Both the position numbers and the translations under genes were made by a program. From Tanytarsus gracilentus (taxonomy: Eukaryota > Arthropoda > Insecta > Diptera > Chironomidae), in contig JAXRKN010000039.1 of assembly GCA_038502055.1 (NCBI GenBank), positions 930,001 through 994,000 of the forward strand: a stretch of 64,000 nt of DNA, read 5' to 3'. Under the pieces are notes generated by a model, which saw only the letters and a list, made by a program, of their open reading frames with translations, searched no databases and was not told the DNA's origin. Shown here piece by piece: positions 23,422-33,986 of this stretch. Each line of letters opens with the position of its first letter. Position 1 is the first letter of the stretch.

Positions 23422-26400
23422 AAATCGAGTTTCAATATTATAAATTTTGGTATCAATGCGATTTATTTACGACAATTAATTTTCTCATACTGTTGAGTCA
23501 TTGCACTCGTTGTAAAGTGAGAGAGAGGCACTCGAAGCACCAACATTCATAATTTGCATACAACAATGTTTGAATTTTAATCACAACACAATTTTTCAAA
23601 TATTAAGAATATTTTCATATTGAATCGAGCATGGTTGGGCATCGACTGAGTTAATACGATTATTAATGAGTGGTAATAAAAGGTTAATGGGATTTAAGGA
23701 ATTATGAAATTAATTTAATTAAATTGTAAACACATTGATTGATTTAGAAAAGCATCGACCAGGCAGAACGAATTTAAATTTAAAAATTATTTTTCTAATT
23801 AAAAGTTTTATTGGATTTGTTGATCTCCCTTTTGGCGACAAAATCTGACAGACGAACATTTTTATTGACAAATCACTTGTCGTTTTGTTGAATTTGTGCA
23901 ATTATTCCTAAAAACCGGTTTTTCCACATCAAATTTTGCTGCAACTTCATATATGCCTTTTTTTTGCAGGTGTCTTTTTATAATTTTTTGCGTCGTAGAT
24001 TTTTTTTGTGAGAGGCTCGAAAGTGCATACGGAGTGCATTGTTGTTGTTTCATATTGTATTTCACATAAGAGTGAGGAATCAAATGGATAGCATGGAGCA
24101 TCGTGTCTACACATGATTTCGTGATGCGATCGAAAATTGACCTGAGAGCGAGAACTTTACAACCTCCAGAAATCACACAATTGGGAATTTTGATTATTGC
24201 CCTTCCACCAGACAAAACAAATAATTTTACAATTGCATAAAATCAAATTTCGAAGGAAATTAAATACGAAAATTAAATTACCAACCACTTTATGGCAATT
24301 TCCTGAAAATTTATTCATTCGCAAATTTCGAACCAAAAGGGTTGAAAGTTTTTTAAGTGCAAAATCCAATTATTCAAATTGCAATTTTTCTTCTTAGTAA
24401 CACACACAGAGCATCATCAGCATTAACCACAAATCATATTAATTGCTTTTTACTCACTCATGCATAATGTCATCGTCGTCATTATTGCCATGGTGCGAGA
24501 TGAGTTCAGAGCGAAAGATATTGTTGTAGATTTTCTTTATTGTTAGAGGTAAGGAGTAGAAAATTTTAATTACACTTAAAAATTATGTCGATTTAAATTA
24601 TTTTTACAAAATAATTTTTTCAAAATTTACCATCCCTTGGTTTTACATCATTCTTGATACCCCGACAATCACCGCACATCGACAAGAACCGAAAGGATTA
24701 AAAACAATATTTCCTAATCATAATGCTTCAACTTTGAATATATTAAATTACTGGCCCATGGTAAAAAAAATTATTAAAATGTTAAAGCATAAAATGACAC
24801 AATTGTTGTTAATATCTCCATTGAGTCTCATCTAGTGGAACAATGGAATTATTTCATCGTCGCTTAAGTACCTTCCGCACATTCACTGTGTGCACCATAA
24901 TGAAAAGGGTTAAATATCAGCGAGATGTTATTATTAGATTAAAGACCTTTTTTTGCCACTCTTCATATTTCTTTTGAAATTTTGAATGATTGAAGGATTT
25001 TAAAAAAGAATATTTAATGACGTGCATTTGAGTAAATTAGAAAAATTCGCGGATTGTAATCAACTTTTTTGTCGACATGGCAAGGGATGAAAATTTAATT
25101 TTGAATTTATCATCCCTTGCATGCCTTATTATTTTTTTATCACCAACACTGTTCAAAAGCGAGAATCATTCCAGCTCGAAGATTTTTTAAATAATAATAA
25201 AAGACTTTATAAGTGCTGCAAGGAAAAAAAATAATCCGCAAAATAAACAAATTTAAAAAAATTCTACAAAGAAATTCGGATCATGTTGGAGGTAAATGTG
25301 AGCATGCATAAATTATTTTGCTCTTAAAAAGTTCAAGGGTCAAAAGAATATGAGACACATAAGGAGGGTGCTAAAATGTCACAAAAAAAGTTAAATAAAT
25401 CATTTGAGTTTTCCGCATAAAAAACTGTTTTTATTGTAATTCAATTGGTTCCACTTTGTCACCAGACAGCAACAGGAATTAATTCAGAAAAAAGGAACAA
25501 TAACATAACTATTTTTTGATATGACAATTTCCTCTCCTTTTTTTATTTTCTTGTAATTTATTTGCAAATTATGTAAAATAACGATGATTTTGAGAAGGAA
25601 AATAAAAAATGTCTGGATTATTATTTTTGTGCTTGAAGCGATGCGGATGTAAAAAATTGGCGATTTTGGTGTGAGAAAAATTACTGGATTAAAAAAATAT
25701 TTTCATCCTTTAATCTAAAAAATTTATTAACCACATCTATTTTTACTAAAAATAAATAAAAAATCTACAAAATGTATTTCAATTCTACGATTCTATCATC
25801 ACCTAAGCGTTTCCTCTTTTCAAAATAAAAAAAATTTAAATAATTCTCTGAATTCGCAAAATATTCTTTGTTTCTCTCTTTTTTCGGAGTCATTGTGCCT
25901 CCAGTCGTTGTTGCCTGTCGAATTCTAATTGCGCATTAAACAAGTCTCAACATCTCTCTCGCTTATCTCCCTCACCAAAAAAAAGTATATATACGAAACT
26001 CAACGTGAAAAGAAATTTTACGTTATTTTATGTTTGTCCATTTCTTTTCGACATAAATTTTGATTCTTTTTAACGATTTTTTACATTCGAGAAAGAGAGA
26101 AAAGAAGCCACAGGTGTTCAGAAAAATCTTTTCTTTCAACAAGTTTTTTGCCCTCTTTTTCGACAACTTTTTTTTGTACCATGACAGACACTTGTAAAAT
26201 TGAAAATGTCAAAAGAAATTTGGTGGTTTGTGGATTTATTGATAATTCTTACTATTACGATCTCATCCAATAAAATTAAAATATTCATTTTTAATCTCCT
26301 CGGATCAGCTCATTCGAGCGTGTAATGTGGAAGTTTGGTACTTTTTTATTGAATCCATAATTAGAATGATAAACACTCGCTTCAGTCGTCGTCGAAGTTT

Positions 26401-28164
26401 TAATTTCATATTAAGAAGATTTCTTCTGATTATTTCAGGTTTTTCTTCCTCTTCTTGCTCCATCATCTCCTTCCAGCTATATACACACTTTTTTTAAAGC
26501 GTCATAAGATAATGAAAAAAATGAAAATACGACGAATGAGGTAGGAAAGAGAGAAAAATAAATCCATAACGAATTCACGGCAGCTACTGCGTTACACGAA
26601 TTCTAAGGCTTATAAAAAAACTTGTGTATGAGAGGCGAGCGAGAGAGATACACTAAATGATATATGCTGATGACGATCCCAGCGAGGAATCAAATTTTTA
26701 CGCAAACATTTTATCAGAAAAGTAAAATTTCTCGCTGGTTCCTCATCGTACCACTTTTTGCTTCTCTAAATTACATTTCATGTTTCTCTCAAAAGACTTT
26801 TCAAGCATAAGAAGAAGTCAACGGTTATTGTTGTCTGTCGTGAAACAAAAGCCAATACATGAATATGAAATCCATCGATCAAAATTTTTAATAACTTTCA
26901 AAAAACTTGAAGTTCGTGAGTTTGTTAAGACGGGTAGCGTGTCATGATAATTTTGAGAGGTGGAACAATTAATGGAAGTTTGAAGGGAAAAGTTGATTGA
27001 GGGCGATTTGTAAGAATCTAGTTATGAAATGAAAAGATAGCCCCAAACTGTCTGGTGAGGATGATTGATCTAAGCCCTTAAACAGGTCCAATGTACAAGA
27101 ACAAGATGATGACTTGAACTTTGGGGTCAAATTGCAGTTCTTTTCGTACAAAACAATTTTTATCATGACAGTAAACGTTTTCACAGATCAGCAATTATAA
27201 TTGTCTCGCTAAAATTCTGCAGAGCTATAATTATTAAGTGACGATCATTAATACTGATTATCTCCCTCCGCATGCGCTATGTTGAACTACTGTAAGAATC
27301 TATAATGAAAATTAATCAGCCAACATTACTAATTATAGTCCGCGCCGTGATATCGTCGTGGTGTTGTCATGTTGCGACGTAAGACGGGCAATAAAGAACT
27401 CTCGAGTAAAAGAGAGAAAAGAGTGAAATGAACTTTATGCATTAAAAGTGATTGTTGTTAAATAAGACGATCAGCAGTCAAAGACGCACGTGTGCCCATA
27501 ACAGGTTTTCCAAGCTCTCTCCGGTTTGTTCTTGTGGGCTATAAATATATAGCGTAAAAAGGGATGCGACATTGTTCTTCATATTTTAGAGAAATAATTT
27601 TCGAAAATCATCGATATCCAGCCCTTGCGTTAAAAAGTTAATTCGATATTCTCTTCTCCTCTCTCTGCCTCACTTTATACGCTTGTCTGTTCATGTTCTC
27701 GAGCTTTATTTTTAGACTTTCTTTTTCTTAGCTTCTTTTCTTCTTTTTCGCAGCCGAAAAAAAAATAACCAGATTTAAACAATACATCGTGACTGGAGCT
27801 ACAGCTGACCACAATTAATGCACACTTAATTACCATGTAACATAAATCCTCCAACATGAACTCCAATTTCAAAATGCTTAAATTGCGCGTGCATTGTGCA
27901 TTGTGTGATATTTCATCCGAGATATTAATGACTTCTGATTGACTGCACTTCACCCGGTGTGTTGCTGCTGCTTCTTTGTGTTTACTCTATGAAATTAACA
28001 ATTTGCATTATTGTTCAAGTCGAGCATTAAATTGCATCATTTTTAGAAATTATCTCAAGTTCATTTATTTGCATATTTAACATTGACAGTGAATTGACTT
28101 CGAGATTTAATTTTAGAATTGAGTGACGTACATGCTCAATGTAACGTGAGCTAATAATTTATTG
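23422..28164. other. gene-free stretch of 4.7 kb
   Basis: No exon or RNA gene found. Besides the small hairpin at 25081-25117, I see AT-rich sequence and CT/GA-rich runs. Short frames near 23862-24369 on both strands have no domains or signal peptides. Confidence 0.35.
25081..25117. repeat. 37-bp hairpin with CAAGGGATGA ends
   Basis: CAAGGGATGA ... TCATCCCTTG form perfect inverted arms around a short AT-rich centre. Flanks (CATGG before, CATGC after) extend the symmetry imperfectly. The ends match those of the 131-bp element at 20041. Confidence 0.5.
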
Positions 28165-30198
28165 TTATTCTTTAAGTTGTTGAAATAAACTATCGCAAAC
28201 TGAGTGGTGAGTGTTGTCGGATGACACAATTTCGCAGATGGTCTCTTGAATGCATTCTTTGCTGCATCCTTTAGCGATTAAGTGGTCGCTGTCTTTAATT
28301 TGAATGTGCCAGAACTAAAAAGTTTTAAATTTAAAAAAATGTTTTCTTAACTTTTTTAAACTCACTCTATCGAAAATTGCTGGGTCTTTCAGCATTTGAC
28401 GGACAAAATTGTCGAGTGAAGCTGGCGATAAATCTTTTAGATTGAATTCTTCTCTAAGACTTGCTTGACGATACCAGATAGGTTTTTCTGTGTCATTTTG
28501 AAGATTAGCTGCGGTCAGATTGTAAGTCCATACTTCAGCGTCCTTCACCTCCTAATTGAGTTAAATATAATTTTCAATTGATCAAAAAATTTTCTTAGAA
28601 CTCACAAAAGTTCCCGAATCAACACCATAAACAGCATAATTAGGATTTCTACTTGAAAATGAAGCAATCGATCCACCGTTAAAACCGACAGCAATTGGAT
28701 TTGTCAGATTATTTTCTTTATAGTAGAGATGGAAACCATAAGATTCTGTATGTCCATTAAATTGTGCCACGATCGTCTTATGAAATCGATCAATTATCCT
28801 TCGATACTCTCTCGAACATGCACCATGAACTTCATCGAGATTACTCGGGATGTGCACTAAAATGTGAACTTTATCGCCAGATTGTTCCGCATCAAGTAGT
28901 CGATCATGCAGCCACTGAAATTGCTCATGAATCGGTTCGATTCCATAAAAAATCCACCAATTATATAAAATGCATGGATTATTATTCATCGCAATTAGTC
29001 TCAAACCAGGTCTTAATTGGGCTGTGTAGTATCCGCCATAATTGAGGCTCTGTTTCGCGTCTTTAGATAATGAACCACCCCATAAGTCACCCGCAAGATG
29101 ATAAAGCCATTGAGTTGAGAATTTTTCATCAACATGAATTGGAGCGAATCTAAAAAATTAATTAATTTTAATCAATTTAAATAATTTTTAATTTTATTAA
29201 CTCACAAATTTTGCGTCTCATGATTTCCAATAATTGAGTAAATGGGAATGTCACCGAAAACCTTCTTCATCAGTCCATCAACTTTAATGATCGATTCTTT
29301 CATCTCATCGACATGCGCATCAAATAAGAAATGATCAACGATATCTCCCGTAAAATAAATCAAATCAATTTTCTGCAAAAAAATATATTTAAAAAATTAA
29401 ATTTTAAAAATATTAAATCACCTCATGCTGCCTCTTAATTTGTTCAAAAGCATCTTCAACCGCATGCCACGGTGTGTCGCATCCTCTATAGTCACCCCAA
29501 TAACCAGCCAATAATGTCGAATTAACTTCATCAATTTCTTTCGGAACATCACGACAACATGCAAAATCATCGCACACGGCCAAAGCTCCCTTCTTATATT
29601 TCCAGTCGACGTGAATGTCAGTTATGTGCACAATAGTTAAATCCTCATCTAACGACGGTGTCACATTACTCTCAGAATTTCTCTCATATTCATCGATGCT
29701 TATCGTAAAATCGAAACTGTTATCAACGGCGGGTTCAAAGCACTCGCCATCGTCTAATAGCACTTTACACACTGTATCTGCCGTCAAGTCTTTTCGATTA
29801 TCCACAATGTAGATTATGCTAGGCGCATTAAGTTCAATGACACCACGACAAACACGCTCGCTATGAGTCCCGAGCATGTTACAAAACTCAATGGACAGGT
29901 CAATGAGTTCTGTTGAATTCAACTGATCTACTCGTCGCATGAACAAGAGTTCATCAATCACGCTCTGACAAACACTGCAGATTGCATAGGACTCGAAAAT
30001 TTCACTGCCTTGTCGTGTCGTCGACGCTGGTGCAATGTTTGAAACAACGCTTATAAGTTTTTGTGAAAACTTCACAGCTTTTTGGACATTTTTTACACCT
30101 TTCACGATGTCACCAAATTTTATTGTTCGCAGATCGAATTGTAAAGCGCCAAATGATGCGTTGGCAAAAATGAAAAGAAGCAAGAATTTAATCAACAT
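28165..30198 (-). CDS. acid sphingomyelinase-like secreted phosphodiesterase, 607 aa, with an altered metal ligand
   Basis: Five coding exons: 30198-29422, 29372-29206, 29149-28606, 28551-28366, 28314-28165; introns are 49-56 nt. The protein has a signal peptide (MLIKFLLLFIFANASFG), a saposin-B domain with six Cys (about 72-155), and a calcineurin-type metallophosphatase domain. Metal-site motifs: DIHVD (Asp194, His196), GD (Asp269), GNHE (Asn309, His310) and VHIP (His414). The last motif, normally GHTH, reads GHTE (447-450), so the second His is Glu. The family hydrolyses sphingomyelin to ceramide and phosphocholine in lysosomes or outside the cell. The C-terminal domain (six Cys near the end) is present, so the gene is full length. 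Activity is uncertain because of the changed ligand. The upstream GTG-initiated extension was rejected. Confidence 0.92.
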
Positions 30199-30470
30199 TT
30201 TTGGACCCTCTGTGGAAGAAAGTTGGAATGAGACTAAAAAAATCTTCTTCACTAGTTTTAAGGGAATTTTTTCGAGAAGTTTTTAACGGTTCTTGGTGAC
30301 AGTAAGACACAATATTGGATGATGGTTGAACCTGTTTTTTTATGAGCAAATATTTTATTTCAAAAGCGTGTGTGCAAAATTAAAAAATATCAAAACTAAA
30401 ACGTGGGTGTTGATGCGCAGTTTCTTATTAAATTCATTTATAGTTTTAACTTCATAGAAATTTATGAAAT
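30199..30470. other. short spacer between sphingomyelinase and P450 genes
   Basis: 272 bp, both neighbours on the minus strand. It must hold the sphingomyelinase promoter and the P450 3' end. No clear TATA box was seen. Confidence 0.4.
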
Positions 30471-32125
30471 TTAGCGCTTTGAAATTTTAACCAAAATATT
30501 TTCTTTTGGTGCAAGAAAAAATTGCTTTGGATGGTACTCAATCTCCTGATTTTCTAATAGCTTATCGACATACTCTACGTTAAATTTTTGAAGAATCACA
30601 ACAAGGCCAATTTTTGATTGAAGTTTTCCCAATCGCGCTCCAATGCATTTTCCTTAAAATATTTTTTTATGAAATTATATTTAAAACTTATCAAAATAAT
30701 CTCACTTCCACCTTCAGCAAAAGGTAAATAGAAAGTTCCTCTGGCATTTCCTTTACCATTACTTGAATTTAAAAATCTCTCAGGTTCAAAGTCTAATGGA
30801 TTTTCATAAATTTCCTCATCTCGTTGAATGCCGGATATGGGAATGAATATTGTTGTGCCTTTTTCAACAACGACGTCAGTGTTAGGAATTTGATAATTTT
30901 GTGTGCAAAGTCTTGAAATAAATGGAGCTATTGGGTGCTTTCTTAATGTCTCGTCAAGACAGCAATCAACATATTTCATCTCCGCTAAACATTCGTAGGT
31001 CAATTTTCCATTATGTGCTGTCAGAACTTGGTCGATTTCAGCCTGAGCCTTTCTCTGTTTTTCAGAATTTTTGCACATCTCAAAAAGACAAAATGATGCG
31101 AGTGAACTTGACGTTTCAAAACCTAAAAAAATATTTTTTAATGAGTGAACTTTAATTTACTTAAAATTACCAGCCGCAAAGAATAAAAATACGTTAGCAG
31201 TGATTTCATCCATTGTGAGCTTATTTCGATTATTTTTTGCCATCATATATTCTTCATCCAATTCTTCTTTATCATTTTTTTCAACTGTGATGAATCCTTC
31301 ATTTTTAAGCTTTATGAGTAATTGCATTAAATCATTCCTCTCCACATTATTTTTCTCACGATAATTGACAGTTTGTTTCACCACCGAATACATAAATTCA
31401 GTAATTTCCTTTCCAAATGGATCAATTCCGAGTTTTACAAATAAGTCCGGCGTTAAAAGTGCAAGCAGGTTGAAAATTGTATTTCTTAAATTAGGCTCAA
31501 AGAGTTTGATTCCTATTTTCCGCATGCTATTGTCTCTGTCATTAATTGAGTCATTCTCGATACCAAACGCTACTGATGAAATTATGTCGGTGGTAAGTCG
31601 AGCATATAAATCTCGAAAGTCGAAGATGCCTTTGGAATTTTTCATATTTTCTTCAATGTTTTTCAAAAGTACATCGCAACAATTGTTGATGATTGGAAAA
31701 ACTGTCTTGAGCTTTCCAGATGTAAAAATTGGAGTTAACTTTACCCTCAAGTCTCGCCAAGTTTGTCCTCGTGCACTGAAAAGGTGACCAATCAATGGAT
31801 ATTTCTTTGCTGCATCGATTGGAAATGGACGGTCGTGAAATGAATTGAAGTTTTTGATCAAAACATCTTGAATCAACTCGGGGTCCATGATCACGAGGAT
31901 CGGTTGGTAAAACATGTAGGCACCAATAAATCTTTTACTTTTAAATTTTGCATAAACATCAGCGAAAAAATCTCCGCCGCACTTTCCTGAACAAAACATT
32001 TTTCCCATACATCCAACTAAAAATGCAGGCTCTATTTGAAAAACATTTCGACGTCTCCAATAGCTGTGAAGGTGTTTATTAATTAAGTAAAAAATTAAAA
32101 TAATTAATGAAATTAAAAAAATCAT
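30471..32125 (-). CDS. cytochrome P450, CYP6-like, 517 aa
   Basis: Three coding exons: 32125-31171, 31122-30706, 30652-30471, with 48- and 53-nt introns. An N-terminal membrane anchor (MIFLISLIILIFYLI) is followed by the C-helix WRDLR (123-127), a long CYP6-type stretch RNDLMQLLIKLKNEGF, the I-helix AAGFETSS (317-324), the K-helix ETLR (376-379), PERF (432-435) and the haem-binding loop FAEGGRKCIG with Cys460 as the axial ligand. The loop differs from the usual FxxGPRxC in having Gly for Pro. It acts on the endoplasmic reticulum, taking electrons from P450 reductase; the substrate is unknown, and the family often oxidises plant compounds and insecticides. The length is normal and nothing is broken. 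Confidence 0.95.
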
Positions 32126-32153
32126 TTTGAATGTTTTTAGTTTCGCGATTTAA

Positions 32154-32189
32154 AATGAACTAAAAAATAAATTCGGTGAAACTTTTATA
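32154..32189 (-). promoter_or_regulatory. TATA box and initiator of the P450 gene
   Basis: On the minus strand TATAAAAG lies at 32189-32182, and TCATT, a possible initiator, at 32158-32154, about 30 bp downstream and 30 nt before the ATG. Confidence 0.55.
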
Positions 32190-32347
32190 TATAAAGAATT
32201 TTCATCAATGAATAATTCTAAAATTTTGTATTAAAATTTAATATTTCACCAGCTTTTTAATCTTTTTTTTTGGTACAAAACTTAAAATTTAATTTGAATC
32301 ATTAAAATTATTTTCAATAAAAAATATAAAAACGGCAAAAAGAAAAT

Positions 32348-32465
32348 GCCAACAACACGTAGCGTTCCCAAGCGGTCACCCATCTAAGTACTAACTACGC
32401 CCGATGTTGCTTAACTTCAGTGATCGGACGAGAACTGGTGTTTTCAACATGGTATGATCGTTGAC
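32348..32465 (-). rRNA. 5S ribosomal RNA, copy 1
   Basis: 118 nt reading GTCAACGATCATACCATGTT on the minus strand and ending GTTGTTGGC, followed by a T-rich terminator. The internal control region is intact (AAGTTAAGCAAC and TAGATGGGTGACCGCTTGGG). It is the mirror of copy 2 at 33294-33411, and the two genes point away from each other. Confidence 0.95.
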
Positions 32466-32946
32466 GAGAGAAGCTGTAACAGAATCACAACTTGAATGAA
32501 TATTTTTAAAACTTTTACTAACTTTAATCAATCATCTGAAAAACGCATCTCACATTGAAATGATTGAATGAACGCATGCATTTATAGTCTCAAAATTAAA
32601 TTATTTTCGACAAAAAATTGTGAGGGTGAAAAACTCAAAATGATGATGATAAAAATCAGTAAATTTAGCAAAATATTTGCGCACGTGATGGATTACTCAG
32701 CGATAGGAAAAATGGATTTGTTGAAATCAAATTTCACACTTAATTAATTTAAGTCAAAAGAGATTAAAAATTCGGTGATGTGTTATTAAAATAATTACCA
32801 TAAATTGGCAATCAATTAATTTTTGAGTTTAATTTTGTTACAAAAAATTAAATGCTTTCATAAATATTTGTCAACTTTCATTGAAAATTTTTGAGAATAA
32901 AACATCAATCTGAATCTGCTTGGGTTCAAAAACTAAAAAAAATTAA

Positions 32947-33027
32947 CGCCATCGAAAGGATTCGAACCTTTGCGCGCGAACGCAATTGATTTCAAGTCAA
33001 TCTCCTTAACCACTCGGACACGATGGC
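32947..33027 (-). tRNA. tRNA-Ser (anticodon TGA), second copy
   Basis: Identical over 81 nt to the gene at 10644-10724, including the long variable arm and the anticodon TGA. The upstream flank is also shared with that copy for about 60 bp, with a few changes (for instance GTCGAACTCAAAAGTAAAAT in both), so a larger piece than the gene was copied. It lies in the loop between the inverted 5S genes. Confidence 0.96.
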
Positions 33028-33293
33028 ACATTTTCGACTTATTTTACTTTTGAGTTCGACTTTACTCGCTGTTCAATTGAGTTCAAAAAATGTGTTTTAA
33101 GTAACAAATGCGGTGTCATCAATATTACTTTTTATGATGTGTGAGTATTTAAAAGAGTCGAGCGACTTCATATTTTGAATACTAAAGAAATTATTTAATT
33201 ACTTAAAGAAAGCAAAATTTAAATTGATAAGGAATGAAACTTAAAAGTTTTAAAAATATTCATTCAAGTAGTGATTTTGTTACAGCTTCTCTC

Positions 33294-33411
33294 GTCAACG
33301 ATCATACCATGTTGAAAACACCAGTTCTCGTCCGATCACTGAAGTTAAGCAACATCGGGCGTAGTTAGTACTTAGATGGGTGACCGCTTGGGAACGCTAC
33401 GTGTTGTTGGC
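33294..33411 (+). rRNA. 5S ribosomal RNA, copy 2
   Basis: 118 nt, beginning GTCAACGATCATACCATGTT and ending GTTGTTGGC, followed by ATTTTCTTTTTG as terminator. It appears identical to copy 1 over the gene. RNA polymerase III transcribes it from its internal promoter. Confidence 0.95.
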
Positions 33412-33535
33412 ATTTTCTTTTTGCCGTTTTTATATTTTTTTTTATTGTGAAGAATTAATATAAAAGTTATCAAAAAATAATGCAGGTATTTTTTTAATGA
33501 AAACTTAAAAAATGAAGTAAAAAAAATAAAGCAAG

Positions 33536-33637
33536 TGTTTCTACTCAGGATCGAACTGAGCACCTCTCGCGGTCTAGACACACATTTTAAAGATATATCT
33601 GTTAGGCGAGCGTGATAACCGACTACACCATAGAAAC
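33536..33637 (-). tRNA. tRNA-Val (anticodon AAC) with a 28-nt intron
   Basis: On the minus strand: acceptor GTTTCTA pairing with TAGAAAC, D arm with GGTGTAGTCGGTTATCAC, anticodon stem CTCGC/GCGAG, loop CTAACA...C with anticodon AAC at 33603-33601, and T arm TCAGTTCGATCCTGA. Between loop positions 37 and 38 there is an insertion at 33599-33572 that sits where tRNA introns occur. Without it the molecule matches the common eukaryotic tRNA-Val(AAC). Introns in valine tRNAs are unusual in insects. Confidence 0.85.
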
Positions 33638-33986
33638 TACTTAATGCTTGAAACAGGCACAACAAATTTCATGTCTTAATATTTCAAAAAGTTTCATTTT
33701 CAATTTGTTTCAGTTTCCAATTAGACTCGAACCGCTTCACATAATATTTTGAAATTCCCGCACCATAAATCGTACAAAACTGAAACAACATGAAAATCTT
33801 CGCGGCTAGTTAGAACCGATTTTCATTTTCTTCTGTATGAGTGTCTCGATTTCGATGCCGAGCCGCTCTTAAAAAGTGAAATTTTCATAATTTTGTGGCA
33901 AAATCATTTAAAAATTAAACTCTTTCCATTTAACATTGTCAATAAGTTCCATCTCCATCCGAGGAACTCAAAAAATTTAAGATCAA
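33638..33986. other. promoter side of Mi-2
   Basis: About 350 bp between the tRNA-Val and the first coding exon of Mi-2. It presumably holds the Mi-2 promoter and 5' UTR. No TATA box is obvious. Confidence 0.4.

Larger units (their letters stand above)
32325..33440. repeat. large inverted repeat carrying the two 5S genes
   Basis: Both arms (about 32325-32485 and 33277-33440) match beyond the 5S genes: 5' side GTTACAGCTTCTCTC and 3' side ATTTTCTTTTTGCCGTTTTT are shared. The ~800-bp loop holds a tRNA-Ser gene. Such an arrangement can form a hairpin or undergo inversion. Confidence 0.85.

Noticed and set aside
23862..24369. Overlapping frames on both strands
   Set aside because: No recognised domain, no splice sites linking them, ordinary AT-rich composition.
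30199..30252. N-terminal extension of the sphingomyelinase
   Set aside because: Would start at GTG; the ATG at 30198 gives a proper signal peptide.
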